NCBI GenBank assembly: GCA_963662375.2
Contig: CAXXRP010000005.1
Coordinates: 62,001-126,000, forward strand
DNA from: UBA11612 sp963662375
GTDB lineage: Bacteria; Pseudomonadota; Alphaproteobacteria; Rhodospirillales; Rhodospirillaceae
Direction: 5' to 3'
Length of the DNA: 64,000 bases
Positions 34,082 to 44,292 of the stretch are shown in pieces (position 1 is the first letter of the stretch; each line of letters opens with the position of its first letter). Under the pieces are notes generated by a model. That model had not been told where the DNA came from and ran no database searches. It saw nothing but the letters and a program-made list of their open reading frames with translations. Position numbers and translations under genes: made by a program.

Positions 34082-34892
34082 AGCGCCGATTCTAGAGAAA
34101 ATGTTGAGTGGCTCCCGTCCTCGCGTTCTGGCTATCTCCAACCAAAAGGGGGGTGTTGGCAAAACTACAACAACAGTGAATTTGGCCACGGCAATGGCTG
34201 CCGTAGACAAACGCGTCTTGATCGTCGACTTGGACCCCCAAGGCAACGCGTCAACAAGCCTTGGCATAGATCAAAAACATCGGACGGTAGGCGCTTACAA
34301 CGTGCTTATGGGCGACGCCACATTAAGCGAAGCGGTGGTGCCGACGTTAGTGCCCAGCCTTAGTGCAGTTCCGTCCGGCGTTGATCTCGCAGGCGCGGAG
34401 CTGGAGCTTATCAACGTCGAAAACCGCCAGGCACGGTTAAAGCAAGCCATCGCCGGCCATGGGGCGGGCTGGGACTTCATCCTTATCGATTGCCCGCCAT
34501 CCCTGGGCTTGCTTACGCTCAATGCTCTTGTCGCCGCCGACGCCGTCATGGTGCCCCTTCAGGCTGAATTCCTAGCTCTGGAGGGCATCAGCCACCTTGT
34601 GCGGACCATCGAGCATGTGAAGAAGACTTTCAATCCATCACTTGAAATCCAAGGGATTGTTCTGACGATGGTGGATAAGCGAAACAATCTGTCTGAAATG
34701 GTAGAGAGCGATGTTCGCGAATTCTTCGGCGGCAAGGTCTATACCACCACCATTCCTCGCAATGTACGTATCTCCGAAGCGCCGTCTCATGGTAAACCGG
34801 TGCTTCTTTATGACTTCCAGTCCAAAGGAGCCCAGGCCTATCTGGAGCTTGCGGGCGAAGTTTTAAAGCGTGAGCAAAGCGCGGCCGCATGA
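34059..34892 (+). CDS. parA: Chromosome partitioning ATPase ParA
   Basis: ParA drives origin segregation with ParB. The start is placed at GTG 34059, with GAGG just upstream, giving 277 aa. The deviant Walker A KGGVGKTTT (about residue 33), LDPQGNAS and LIDCPPSLGLLTLNAL motifs are present. It overlaps the rsmG end by 23 bp and the parB start by 4 bp. Confidence 0.96.
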   Translation: MSDPIKVEAPILEKMLSGSRPRVLAISNQKGGVGKTTTTVNLATAMAAVDKRVLIVDLDPQGNASTSLGIDQKHRTVGAYNVLMGDATLSEAVVPTLVPSLSAVPSGVDLAGAELELINVENRQARLKQAIAGHGAGWDFILIDCPPSLGLLTLNALVAADAVMVPLQAEFLALEGISHLVRTIEHVKKTFNPSLEIQGIVLTMVDKRNNLSEMVESDVREFFGGKVYTTTIPRNVRISEAPSHGKPVLLYDFQSKGAQAYLELAGEVLKREQSAAA

Positions 34893-35935
34893 ACGCTGAT
34901 ACGCGGAAGCGAAAGAACCTCGGTAGGGGACTGAACGCTCTTTTCGGGGAGCAGGGCGATGTGCCGTCAGCCGGAGAGGCTTCGAAGGCAGTTGGGGCTG
35001 CCTCGGGCAACCCCATAACTCAGCTACCCCTAGACCTTCTGGCCCCGTCGCCGTTACAGCCGCGCCGCAATTTTGATCCCATCGCACTTGGTGAACTCGC
35101 GTCGTCCATAGCCGAAAAGGGCGTCCTGCAACCGCTTTTGGTAAGACCGAATCGGAGCGAGCCGGAAAGCTACGAGATTATTGCTGGTGAGCGACGCTGG
35201 AGGGCGGCGCAGAAGGCTCAGCTGCACGAAGTCCCGGTTCACGTCATAGACCTCTCGGATGCCGAGGTCTTAGAAGTTGCCCTCATAGAGAATCTCCAGC
35301 GGCAAGACCTGTCGCCCGTGGAAGAAGCGCGTGGGTACCGCAGATTAACCGATGATTTCGGCCATACTCAGGAGCGGGTTGCGGAAGTTGTGGGCAAGAG
35401 CCGCGCCCACGTCGCCAACACCATGAGGCTTTTGGCTCTTCCGGATGCAGTGCAGGCTCTGCTCGATTCTGAAGAAATCTCTGTGGGTCAAGCGCGGCCT
35501 CTTATTGGGCTAAACAACGCAGAAGCCCTGGCTCGTAAAATCGTGAAGCGCGGCCTGAGCGCAAGACAAGTGGAGCGCATGGCGAAAGGGTTCGGCAGCC
35601 GGAGCCAGGCATCTCGACGACTCAAAGATGCTGATACAGCGGCTCTGGAACAAAATCTTGAGCAGGCCACCGGCTACATGGTGAAAATTACCTTTAACGG
35701 CAAACGTGGCGCCGTATCTGTAGCCTATAAAAGTCTTGAGCAGTTGGACGATATCGTTCGCCGTTTTTCCAGTGGTGGGCGCGTCAAGTCCAAGACATCT
35801 TCATCCGGAGAAAAGTTTCTCGCTGACGAGGTGGCGAGCTCTGTCGAAGGTCATTCAGAGCCCTACCCTGATCCTGCCGCCGATGACCTTGGCGCAGACG
35901 GGGTACTACGGCGCGATGCAGAGAATAACAACTAA
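34889..35935 (+). CDS. parB: Chromosome partitioning protein ParB
   Basis: ParB is a CTP-dependent clamp that loads at parS and spreads. The 348-aa protein has an N-terminal KRKNLGRGLNALF, the CTPase domain with GERRWRAAQ and ENLQRQDLSPVEEA, the helix-turn-helix HTQERVAEVVGKSRAHVANT that reads parS, and a C-terminal dimer domain. Its two parS targets are about 1.4 kb upstream in rsmG. Confidence 0.96.
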   Translation: MNADTRKRKNLGRGLNALFGEQGDVPSAGEASKAVGAASGNPITQLPLDLLAPSPLQPRRNFDPIALGELASSIAEKGVLQPLLVRPNRSEPESYEIIAGERRWRAAQKAQLHEVPVHVIDLSDAEVLEVALIENLQRQDLSPVEEARGYRRLTDDFGHTQERVAEVVGKSRAHVANTMRLLALPDAVQALLDSEEISVGQARPLIGLNNAEALARKIVKRGLSARQVERMAKGFGSRSQASRRLKDADTAALEQNLEQATGYMVKITFNGKRGAVSVAYKSLEQLDDIVRRFSSGGRVKSKTSSSGEKFLADEVASSVEGHSEPYPDPAADDLGADGVLRRDAENNN

Positions 35936-35994
35936 TATCAATCATTTACGTCATTTCTCCGTCATCTCGTCGTTAACCTCGTTTTCCTAGTTCA

Positions 35995-36600
35995 ATGTTA
36001 TTCCCTGTTCCCTTCTATTTCTTGCGCCACGGTGAAACAGACTGGAACGCCGACGGCATTATGCAGGGACAGACAGATGTGCCGTTGAATGAAACCGGCG
36101 TGCAGCAGGCTGGGACAGTAGCAAGAACGATTTTTACTTTGCCTATCGTCACCGTGTGCTGCAGTTCTCTGCAACGCGCGCGGCATACAGCGGAGATCGT
36201 CACCGCGGGCCTTAACCTAACAATCGTCGCTATCGATGATCTCAGGGAATGCCGTTTTGGCATTTACGAAGGTCGGCCAAGCGACAGCGCATGGCGCGAC
36301 GAATGGGCTCAAAGCGGTTTGCTGCGCGGCGGCGAAACCCATGACGCCTATTTGAACCGAGCTCTGAAGGGGTTGAACACAGCCTTGGCACATCCCGGCC
36401 CTGTTTTAGTTGTTGCGCACGGCGGGACATTTTGGGCAATTCAACGGTTCGCGCTGAACGGCCAACCAGTTCGTATTGCCAATTGCGTCTTGTTCAGGCT
36501 GGATCCGCCACACGAAAAAAAAGCACCATGGAGAACAACCGAAGTTGCTGTCCCCGGCGGGTTACCACTTGCTATCGGAGAAGGGACAGCTGCCCATTAG
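35995..36600 (+). CDS. Histidine phosphatase family protein (phosphoglycerate mutase-like)
   Basis: The 201-aa protein has the phosphohistidine motif FLRHGETDWNADGIMQGQTD at residue 7, the second Arg in CSSLQRARHTAEI, and the later VAHGGTFWAI motif with its catalytic His. Such phosphatases act on varied phosphorylated metabolites; no substrate can be assigned. It is convergent with holA with 6 bp between stops. Confidence 0.85.
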   Translation: MLFPVPFYFLRHGETDWNADGIMQGQTDVPLNETGVQQAGTVARTIFTLPIVTVCCSSLQRARHTAEIVTAGLNLTIVAIDDLRECRFGIYEGRPSDSAWRDEWAQSGLLRGGETHDAYLNRALKGLNTALAHPGPVLVVAHGGTFWAIQRFALNGQPVRIANCVLFRLDPPHEKKAPWRTTEVAVPGGLPLAIGEGTAAH

Positions 36601-36606
36601 AAAAAT

Positions 36607-37653
36607 CTAACGCCGCCGCGCCCGGCGCCCTCCCTGCGCTACCTGTATCAAGGCGCGTTCAACAACAGCGGCCGTGGGCTTATCTGTTGATTTTGCCGCC
36701 AACTCCGCGGCCATCAAAATTTCGAGTCCGCGCGTCAGAAGAACGTCTGACCACCGGGTCGCTTGAGATTGAAACCGTTTCTTGTGTTTGAAGAACACCG
36801 GGGGTCGCAGGCTTGCTGCAGCTTGCTCCATGTTTTTGCCGTCTATAAAACGTCCGCGCGTTTCATGCAAGCGCATCAGATGCCGAGCAACAGCGGTTAA
36901 TGCACTAATTGGCGATACGGCCTCAGCGACGAGCCGTCCATATATGCGCTGCACCGTCGACTGATCTCCATCGCCGACAGCGAAAACCAAATCATCCAGA
37001 CCCAATGCGGCGTTATCGCCCACACACGCAAGAACATCGTCTTCAGTTATTGTCGTCTTCGAATCCGCCGTGCCGCGCCCCATGTAAATGATGAGCTTTT
37101 CAATTTCGCGACGGCTTTGCGCTCGATCGTTGCCCAGGTGATCGGTCAACCAGCCCAACGCATCCGGTGTAATTTGAAGTCCTTCAGGGTTTAGACTTGA
37201 ACGGACAACGCTTTCTAGTGTTTGGCCGTCGTCACTATAGCAGGGGAGCGCGGCTGCATCGTCCGCCTTCTCAAAGACGGCCCGCAATTTTGATCGTGGC
37301 CCTAGGTCACCGCCGGTTACAAGCACCAGTGCATCACCGACTGGGTCGTCCAAAAATGTTGATAAACATTGTGAAGCGGTGTCCGTTGCATCGCGGATAC
37401 GGACAACGCGTCGTCCACCAGTAAGAGCTAAAGCCGCAGCTTCGTCGCCTAGGCGAGCTGGATCATCGCGCAATTGATCTGCTGAAAATTCAGTGACACG
37501 GAAAGGGTTGTTGGTAGAGTCCGCCACCGCTCGGGTTAGTGTATTTAGTCGCTCCCGCACCAAGCCTACGTCGGGCCCATAGATCAGAACCGCACGCACA
37601 TCCGCGTTTGGGTTCGCGGTAAAGGCATCGGCCCGGCTCGGCGGTATCTTCAT
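36607..37653 (-). CDS. holA: DNA polymerase III delta subunit
   Basis: HolA opens the sliding clamp within the clamp loader. The 348-aa protein has the family's N-terminal VLIYGPDVGLVRERL, the LVLVTGGDLGPRSKLRAVFE region and the C-terminal helical domain. It follows lptE in the leuS-lptE-holA operon typical of alphaproteobacteria. Confidence 0.9.
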   Translation of the reverse strand: MKIPPSRADAFTANPNADVRAVLIYGPDVGLVRERLNTLTRAVADSTNNPFRVTEFSADQLRDDPARLGDEAAALALTGGRRVVRIRDATDTASQCLSTFLDDPVGDALVLVTGGDLGPRSKLRAVFEKADDAAALPCYSDDGQTLESVVRSSLNPEGLQITPDALGWLTDHLGNDRAQSRREIEKLIIYMGRGTADSKTTITEDDVLACVGDNAALGLDDLVFAVGDGDQSTVQRIYGRLVAEAVSPISALTAVARHLMRLHETRGRFIDGKNMEQAAASLRPPVFFKHKKRFQSQATRWSDVLLTRGLEILMAAELAAKSTDKPTAAVVERALIQVAQGGRRARRR

Positions 37654-37674
37654 GAAGAACTTTAGGCTTCCGTT

Positions 37675-38247
37675 TTAGCGTGGATCCGCCGCAATTTCCT
37701 GTGGGCCGAGACGGCCATGAAAATACACGGCCAATCGTGTTTTTATCAGTTCGCCAATTTGGCGGATGGCCCGATCTTCGGCATCGGCCTGGGAGGCGAC
37801 AGTGGCATATTGATCATCGAGGATGTTGTAACTGACAATGGACTGAACCTGATCTCCAAAAATCCGTTTCCCACCCTCCCGCAGATAGAACCGAGCTGTA
37901 AGCGTAAAGTTGGCGCGCGAGCTCGTGGCATCTTTACGAATGCCTAGTTCATCGACGTGGCTCGTCAGGCCAATCTCCAAATTGTAGGTGGACCCCGTTG
38001 CGATGCCACGGGGCTGAAGCTGCTTGCTTAAAACTTGGCGAAGTTTCATACCCTGCCGGTCAGGAAGCAGCGGGATGACAACGGTCGCGAGTGCCCGGGT
38101 GACTTGCTGCGATGTGCTCGGGCCGTGGGCGCCATAAAGCGGACGGAATCCGCACGCGCCCAAAGTGAGCGCAGCATAAAACACAAATACCGCGCCGACA
38201 CGTAGCGGTGACTGCACCGAAGGAGGTGACTGGTACTCAGTCATCAT
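37675..38247 (-). CDS. lptE: LPS-assembly lipoprotein LptE
   Basis: LptE plugs the LptD barrel that inserts lipopolysaccharide in the outer membrane. A signal peptide with lipobox LTLGAC (Cys about residue 32) precedes a FRPLYG start of the mature protein, a family hallmark. The 190-aa protein lies between leuS and holA on the same strand. Confidence 0.85.
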   Translation of the reverse strand: MMTEYQSPPSVQSPLRVGAVFVFYAALTLGACGFRPLYGAHGPSTSQQVTRALATVVIPLLPDRQGMKLRQVLSKQLQPRGIATGSTYNLEIGLTSHVDELGIRKDATSSRANFTLTARFYLREGGKRIFGDQVQSIVSYNILDDQYATVASQADAEDRAIRQIGELIKTRLAVYFHGRLGPQEIAADPR

Positions 38248-38267
38248 GCTCTCACCAATATCATGTT

Positions 38268-40865
38268 CTACACTGCAACGATATTAACGATCTTTTTGGG
38301 GACAACGATCACTCTACGTGGCGTTTTCCCTTCCAGCTGTTTTTGTACGGCGGGAAGAGCGAGCGCAGCCGCTTCACATGCGCCCCTATCGGTGCTTGAA
38401 GCCATTGTTATGGTCCCGCGCAGTCTCCCGTTTACTTGGACAGCAATGGTCATAGTGTCTTCTTCCAGCATCGACGGATCAAAAATCGGCCAGGAAGCGT
38501 CGGCCAGGATGGTTTTCTGACCCAGACGCTGCCAGATCTCCTCGGCCAGGTGAGGCATGAACGGATTAATCAACTGCGCAACGGTCTTGATTCCGAAGCG
38601 GAAGACCGCATCGGCGCCGTCCTGCATTCGGTCGAGATTTGCGACGACGTTTGTGAGCTCTCGGACGCGCGCCACGGCCGAATTGAAGTGAAATTTCTCG
38701 ATATCATCGCCAACGGTAGCGAGCGCTCGGTGGACCTGGCGCACAACCGCCAGTACCGCAGGATCCATTTTTTCGGGCAGTGCGCCGTCGGGAATAGATT
38801 GAGCGGCAACAGCCAAGCGCCAAAGCCTGCCCAAGTATCTCCATGCACCTTCGATGCCCGACTCCGTCCATTCCAAATCCCGATCCGGCGGTGAGTCGGA
38901 CAGCAAGAACAAGCGGGCCGCATCTGTGCCGTAGGTTTCTAGAATACGCTGCGGATCGACCGTATTTCTTTTCGACTTGGACATTTTCTCTGACCGGCCG
39001 ACGGATACCGGCGCGTCATCAGACAGCCGGAACGCCTTGTCATCGTCCTTGCGTACGTCGCTTGGTTCCACCCAGGCGCCGTCAGCGGCGCGGTAGGTTT
39101 CATGGCACACCATGCCCTGAGTAAACATGCCGTCGAAAGGCTCTTTGAGGTCCAGGTATCCGCAGTCGGATAAGGCGTGCATAAAGAAACGTGAGTATAG
39201 AAGATGTAAAATCGCATGCTCGACACCGCCAATATACTGATCGACAGGCAGCCATTTCATAGCCTCCTCTTTATCGAACGGTTTGTCTTCTAAGTGCGGT
39301 GAGCAAAACCGTGCGAAGTACCACGACGACTCAAAAAATGTGTCGAAGGTATCGGTTTCGCGTAGCGCACCTTTTCCGCACGCCGGGCAGGTCACATTTT
39401 TCCACGTCCGGTGATGCTCCAACGGATTGCCCGGTTTATCGAAAGCGACATCCTCGGGTAAGGTGACGGGTAGATCCTTGTCGGGAACCGCGATGGGGCC
39501 GCAGTCTTTGCAGTGGATAATGGGAATGGGACAACCCCAATAGCGCTGTCGTGAAATGCCCCAGTCACGCAACCTGAACTGCACCATGCCTTCACCACGT
39601 CCGAGTTCTTCCAGCTTCTCGATGGCACGGCGTTGCGCCTCGTCAACGTTCAAACCATCCAAGAACTCGGAATTAATGGTAACGCCGTCGCCGGTAAATG
39701 CCTCGTCGCCTGCCTCTAACGTCTCAGCATACGCTTCAGCGTCTTCGTTCGCCGGCGCGATAACGCAGCGCACAGGGAGTTCATATTTCCGCGCGAACTC
39801 GATATCACGTTGATCGTGGGCCGGGCATCCGAAGATGGCGCCGGTGCCGTAGTCCATGAGCACGAAGTTGGCCACGTAAACGGGAACGAGCCAATCCGGC
39901 TTGAACGGATGGCGCGCCCTCAGTCCTGTATCATGGCCTTTCTTTTCCACCGTTTCGACGGCTGCTGTCGAGGTGCCGGCGCGCGCGCATTGGGCGATGA
40001 AATCGGCCAGACCTTCGTCGCTCTGTGCCAACTGCGCTGCTAGGGGATGTTGCGCCGCGATCGCACAGAACGATGTACCGAACAAGGTGTCGGGGCGGGT
40101 CGTGAACACCTCCAGTGGCTCGGTGCGGTCGGTGCCGCTGGCGTCCACTAGCGGCCAGAAAATCCGTGCGCCTTCAGATCGGCCGATCCAATTGCGTTGC
40201 ATCAATCGGACTTTATCAGGCCAGCGGTCGAGGACATCGATGGCGGTCAGTAAGTCATCGGCGTAGTGCGTGATTTTAAGGAACCATTGGTTCAGTTTGC
40301 GCTGCTCAACGTTGGCGCCCGAGCGCCAACCTTTGCCGTCGATCACCTGCTCATTGGCCAATACGGTGTGTTCTACCGGGTCCCAGTTGACCCAAGACTC
40401 TTTGCGGTAAGCCAGGCCCGCTTTAACGAGATCCAGGAACATCTTTTGTTCGTGTTTGTAGTAACTTGGCTCGCAACTAGCGATCTCCCGGCTCCAGTCG
40501 AGGGACAAGCCCAGAGGCTTGAATTGTTCCCGCATGACGTCAATGTTTTGCCGCGTCCAAGTGCCAGGATGCACACCGCGCTCCAGCGCGGCGTTTTCGG
40601 CTGGCAGCCCAAAGGCATCCCAGCCCATGGGGTGCAGGACGTTAAAACCTTTTGCTTTCTTGTATCGGGCGACGACGTCACCCAGCGTGTAGTTGCGTAC
40701 ATGGCCCATGTGGAGACGGCCGGACGGATACGGAAACATCTCCAGCACATAGTATTTTGGTTTCGACGGGTCGGTGTCGGCCTTGAAGCACTCTCGTTCG
40801 GCCCATGCCTTTTGCCACTTCGCTTCCGTCTCGCGGAAATTGTAGCGCTCTTCCTGCAATGCCAT
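38268..40865 (-). CDS. leuS: Leucyl-tRNA synthetase
   Basis: LeuRS charges tRNA-Leu. The 865-aa class I synthetase has the HIGH-type motif HMGH (about residue 53), the editing domain with TTRPDTLFG, a zinc-type CxxC region (KDCG and CPACG), the KMSKS motif (EKMSKSKRN, about residue 625) and the C-terminal domain. It is full length. Confidence 0.96.
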   Translation of the reverse strand: MALQEERYNFRETEAKWQKAWAERECFKADTDPSKPKYYVLEMFPYPSGRLHMGHVRNYTLGDVVARYKKAKGFNVLHPMGWDAFGLPAENAALERGVHPGTWTRQNIDVMREQFKPLGLSLDWSREIASCEPSYYKHEQKMFLDLVKAGLAYRKESWVNWDPVEHTVLANEQVIDGKGWRSGANVEQRKLNQWFLKITHYADDLLTAIDVLDRWPDKVRLMQRNWIGRSEGARIFWPLVDASGTDRTEPLEVFTTRPDTLFGTSFCAIAAQHPLAAQLAQSDEGLADFIAQCARAGTSTAAVETVEKKGHDTGLRARHPFKPDWLVPVYVANFVLMDYGTGAIFGCPAHDQRDIEFARKYELPVRCVIAPANEDAEAYAETLEAGDEAFTGDGVTINSEFLDGLNVDEAQRRAIEKLEELGRGEGMVQFRLRDWGISRQRYWGCPIPIIHCKDCGPIAVPDKDLPVTLPEDVAFDKPGNPLEHHRTWKNVTCPACGKGALRETDTFDTFFESSWYFARFCSPHLEDKPFDKEEAMKWLPVDQYIGGVEHAILHLLYSRFFMHALSDCGYLDLKEPFDGMFTQGMVCHETYRAADGAWVEPSDVRKDDDKAFRLSDDAPVSVGRSEKMSKSKRNTVDPQRILETYGTDAARLFLLSDSPPDRDLEWTESGIEGAWRYLGRLWRLAVAAQSIPDGALPEKMDPAVLAVVRQVHRALATVGDDIEKFHFNSAVARVRELTNVVANLDRMQDGADAVFRFGIKTVAQLINPFMPHLAEEIWQRLGQKTILADASWPIFDPSMLEEDTMTIAVQVNGRLRGTITMASSTDRGACEAAALALPAVQKQLEGKTPRRVIVVPKKIVNIVAV

Positions 40866-40917
40866 CGTCAGTTTTGTTGGTTATGAGCCCCGCAGACACG
40901 CTCCTGCGGTGCAGCTT

Positions 40918-41454
40918 CTATTCGATTTCCGCCACGGCACGGAGCCGCAGGTTGCGCGCGCGACTAAGAATGGCGTTCTCGAATTCTGTGGGCACCTTCA
41001 CACCGACGGCGGCATCTTGCCATCCACCCACAGTATCGCGGGTCTGACGGAACACCGACACGCGCAGTCCGTCCGCACGCAAGGTGCGGCCAAGGATGTA
41101 GACGTTGACTTTGAAGCGCTCCTCCGGCGTTTCCGGTGGTCCATACCAATCCGTAATAATCACGCCGCCGAACGGGTCGACGGAGGCCAGCGGCATAAAC
41201 GCGATGGTGTCCAGAGATGCCCGCCAGAGAAAGGCGTTCACGGCAACGGCGCCTTGCGTCCCGTCCCGCTTTTCATCGCCGAAGAGCTCCAGGCCTAGCC
41301 CGCCCGCGCTGAAAATCGTCTCACGGTTTCCGGCGGCCTCCTGGTCTGGAGCCCGTTGGTATGTGTTGTCGGAGCTGCACCCGGCAAGCCCCAGCAGCGC
41401 AATGGTCACGGCCGCCCATGCCCTTAAGCTCAACTTTTCCTGGCTGCCGCCCAT
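40918..41454 (-). CDS. DUF3576 lipoprotein
   Basis: A signal peptide with lipobox LLGLAGC (Cys about residue 25) precedes a domain with VNAFLWRASLDTIAFMPLASVDPFGGVIITDW, split here as NAFLWRASLDT and PLASVDPFGG, which is the DUF3576 signature. The family always sits beside leuS in alphaproteobacteria; the function is unknown. 178 aa is the usual length. Confidence 0.85.
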   Translation of the reverse strand: MGGSQEKLSLRAWAAVTIALLGLAGCSSDNTYQRAPDQEAAGNRETIFSAGGLGLELFGDEKRDGTQGAVAVNAFLWRASLDTIAFMPLASVDPFGGVIITDWYGPPETPEERFKVNVYILGRTLRADGLRVSVFRQTRDTVGGWQDAAVGVKVPTEFENAILSRARNLRLRAVAEIE

Positions 41455-41779
41455 ATGTATGCTCCTTCACGCGCTGAGTACTTTCCGCATTTGCCGGTTT
41501 CGCTGATCAGGGGGCCGTTTATAACTAACCTCCGGGCTGTTGCGAAGAGCTGGTGATCGTTTCCTAAACTGGCCAGCGCGGCGTATTTTTTTCGAATCCC
41601 GTTTGTCTATCACACGGCCTGAACAACGGTGAGCCTCATAAAACTGTCAATGATTTATCACAAAACACCTATACTGTTTCCATAGAATCTGCGCTGTAAA
41701 ACAGGGAGTTATAGATTCTAATTGTTAGCGGAGCCCATGCTCCTAAACGCAAAATAAACCGGTTTTTGAGGCATAAATC
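41455..41779. other. Divergent upstream region of the first porin
   Basis: 325 bp between the divergent DUF3576 and porin genes. A possible minus 10 TATACT is at 41670-41675 without a good minus 35. The transcript leader contains the hairpin listed at 41683-41720. Confidence 0.4.
41683..41720 (+). promoter_or_regulatory. Inverted repeat in the porin leader
   Basis: TAGAATCT (41683-41690) pairs exactly with AGATTCTA (41713-41720), with a nested CTGT/ACAG stem between. It is about 60 bp before the porin start and could stabilise or regulate the mRNA. Confidence 0.4.
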
Positions 41780-42844
41780 GTGAAAAAAGCACTCTGCGCC
41801 GTCGCGGCGCTAGTGGCTCTTGCCCCGGCGGGTGCCGCCCTTGGCCAAAGTGAGCCTATTCGCCTCAGCCTCGGCGGCAAGCTTCGCCACTTCTTCTTCG
41901 TTTCCGACCAGGATCAGACCGGCGCGGAACGGCTAGATGCCGTAGGCATGTCAACTGATGCTGAAATTTACTTTAACGGCAGCACAAAGCTGGACAACGG
42001 CTTGCAGATTTCAGCCACCATCCAGCTTGAAGCGGAATCCCGCAAGGACCGCAACGCCGACGAAGTATACATCGATTTCCGTGATACCTGGGGTCGGCTC
42101 GGTATCGGCGAAAAGGAGGGCTTCAATGCCAGCTTCATTGGCAGCCCGGCGCCGGAAGCGTTTCTTACCTCCGACGAGCGCGTCATCGGCGAAATGGCTA
42201 TTATCCGGCGCAACGGCATCACCATTACCGACGCATTCACCTTCAAGCGGTTCGCCAGCGACGTGTTGGGCGTTCGCTATCAGACGCCCGAATTCGTCGG
42301 CTTTCAGGCAGCGGTATCTTATCATCCGTCAGTGTCCGACAGCGAAGGCCCGGTCGATCGCGCCACGGGTCGTAACAACGCTGTCGATATTTCGGCCGCC
42401 TGGCGCGGCGATCTTTCAGGAATAAAATTGCGCTTGGGCGGCGGGTATATCCACATTGATTCACGTAAGACAATTCCAGCGGGGACGGACGGCCTTGAGG
42501 CGTGGAACGCAAGTGTCACGGCAACGGCCGGGTCGTTTACCGTCGGCGGGACGGTCATAGACGTCAATCCATCAAACGGAACCGACGAGACCAGTTGGAC
42601 CGTTGGCGCATTGTTCGACTTGGATCCCTGGTCTTTCTCGGTCGACTATTTCAATGTGGTGCTCAAACCAACAGCCACCGCAGTACTTAAAGAGAAAACC
42701 GAATACGTGAAAGTACAAACGGCCTATCGTTTAAGCCCCGGGATAGGCGTAGGAATTACTGGTTTTTATACGGACCAACGCACGGCGGCAAACGAAACGT
42801 TCGACGGTTTTGGGATGCTGGTAGGCACAAAAATCGATTTCTAG
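41780..42844 (+). CDS. Gram-negative porin 1
   Basis: A signal peptide (KKALCAVAALVALAPAGAALG) precedes a barrel of alternating hydrophobic strands beginning IRLSLGGKLRHFFFV, ending with the C-terminal Phe (TKIDF) required for outer-membrane insertion. The 354-aa protein resembles Rhodospirillales porins of the general diffusion type. The next gene is a diverged tandem copy. Confidence 0.88.
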   Translation: MKKALCAVAALVALAPAGAALGQSEPIRLSLGGKLRHFFFVSDQDQTGAERLDAVGMSTDAEIYFNGSTKLDNGLQISATIQLEAESRKDRNADEVYIDFRDTWGRLGIGEKEGFNASFIGSPAPEAFLTSDERVIGEMAIIRRNGITITDAFTFKRFASDVLGVRYQTPEFVGFQAAVSYHPSVSDSEGPVDRATGRNNAVDISAAWRGDLSGIKLRLGGGYIHIDSRKTIPAGTDGLEAWNASVTATAGSFTVGGTVIDVNPSNGTDETSWTVGALFDLDPWSFSVDYFNVVLKPTATAVLKEKTEYVKVQTAYRLSPGIGVGITGFYTDQRTAANETFDGFGMLVGTKIDF

Positions 42845-42989
42845 CGATCGTCTTTTTAGCCGATCTGCGGCTATTTGCCGGAGTTAAAAAGGGTACGATT
42901 GTCCCGCGGTCAGGGTTGCCAAGTTAAGGGTTCTCGGCGCCCCATATCTTCGCTTAATGTGAGCGGTTGTGGGCCGAGGGATTTCTGGC

Positions 42990-44045
42990 ATGAAACGCCG
43001 CACTCTAAGGTATTTTGCTGTAGCGCTTTTGGTGGTGCCTGCGTCCTCGTCTGTGTGGGCCGGAGAAGCCATCACGCTTTCTCTCGGCGGGCATATTCGT
43101 CAGTACTTTTATGTCGCTGGCCAAGACAACGCAGCTGGAGAAGATTACAACACCAGTAGCATGTCCAGCGATACGCGGTTGACTTTCGAGGGCCGGACGA
43201 TTTTGGACAATGGGATTGTCGTGCGTGCCTATGCACGCCTGTTCGCCGAGGCGCGCTCTCAGCCCAATGCCGACGAAGTCTATATAGATGTGGTTAGCGC
43301 CGTTGGCCGCCTTAGGATTGGCGAGAAGGCCGGTGTGAATACATCAACTATCGGTGATCCAGTGCCACAAGCGTTTCTGACGGTCTATGATGAAGTCGTC
43401 GGTGATGCCTTAGTGTCTCGCACTGGGGTTACGCTAAAAGACGCGTTCACCTTTCGGCGCTTTACAGGAAATGCGCTTGGCATTTCTTATCAGACGCCTG
43501 AATTATTTGGAGTTAGACTGGGTGTAACCTATCATCCTACGCCGTTGCGGGGCGAAGGCCCTATCAACAACATCGTCTTGCCGCACAACGCGATTGATGT
43601 CACGGCAGGTTACGAGGGCTACTACTCGGGCGGCACCTACCGCGTCGCTGCGGGCTATTTCCATTCTGGTTCCAGCCATCTCGGCAACGACGGCGTCGAG
43701 GCCTGGAATATCTCTGCCGGACTTACTTATGGTGGGTGGGAGCTAGCGGGCGCGTATATGAACGCGGCTCCCGACAACAGTCCGCGAGAGAGGGCCTGGA
43801 CGATCGGCGCGCTCTATGGGATTGGGTCGTGGCAGGTTTCCGCAGACTTTCGCGAATCTACGCGGTGGCCATTCGTAGGCGCGGTCACCAAGGAACACGC
43901 CGACCGTGCGACGCTTCAAACAGCCTATAAGTTAAGCCCGGGGATCAGCCTCGGGCTGGCCGGTTTCTATGCACAGCAGCAAGACGATGGAGGCATCTCT
44001 TGGGACGGCGGCGGCGTTCTAGGGGGCGTAAAGGTCGGGTTTTGA
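42990..44045 (+). CDS. Gram-negative porin 2 (tandem paralogue)
   Basis: The start at ATG 42990 gives a clean signal peptide (KRRTLRYFAVALLVVPASSSVWA) and 351 aa. It aligns over its whole length with porin 1: LSLGGHIRQYFYV, NADEVYIDV, GRLRIGEKAGVN, DAFTFRRF, SYQTPELFG, and a terminal KVGF with Phe. Divergence is high, so duplication is old. Confidence 0.88.
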   Translation: MKRRTLRYFAVALLVVPASSSVWAGEAITLSLGGHIRQYFYVAGQDNAAGEDYNTSSMSSDTRLTFEGRTILDNGIVVRAYARLFAEARSQPNADEVYIDVVSAVGRLRIGEKAGVNTSTIGDPVPQAFLTVYDEVVGDALVSRTGVTLKDAFTFRRFTGNALGISYQTPELFGVRLGVTYHPTPLRGEGPINNIVLPHNAIDVTAGYEGYYSGGTYRVAAGYFHSGSSHLGNDGVEAWNISAGLTYGGWELAGAYMNAAPDNSPRERAWTIGALYGIGSWQVSADFRESTRWPFVGAVTKEHADRATLQTAYKLSPGISLGLAGFYAQQQDDGGISWDGGGVLGGVKVGF

Positions 44046-44292
44046 CCAGGCCCGACGGCCCGCGAGTCGTGATTCCCCCTTTTTTCCGCCGCTCATCCCC
44101 GAAACAGAATGTTCATACCGGCGATGTGCTTCCTCTTTTTTGCGACACTTAGAAGAGGCGAAAAGGGTCCCATGTGTGAGTTATTTGCCACAACAAGACC
44201 ATTAAAGCGTCTGATCTAAAGGGGTTTTGTTGACCTGGGCGGCGTGCGGTGCGAATCTTAGGTGTGAGTCCGCGTTTAAGAAGTCCGTCGTG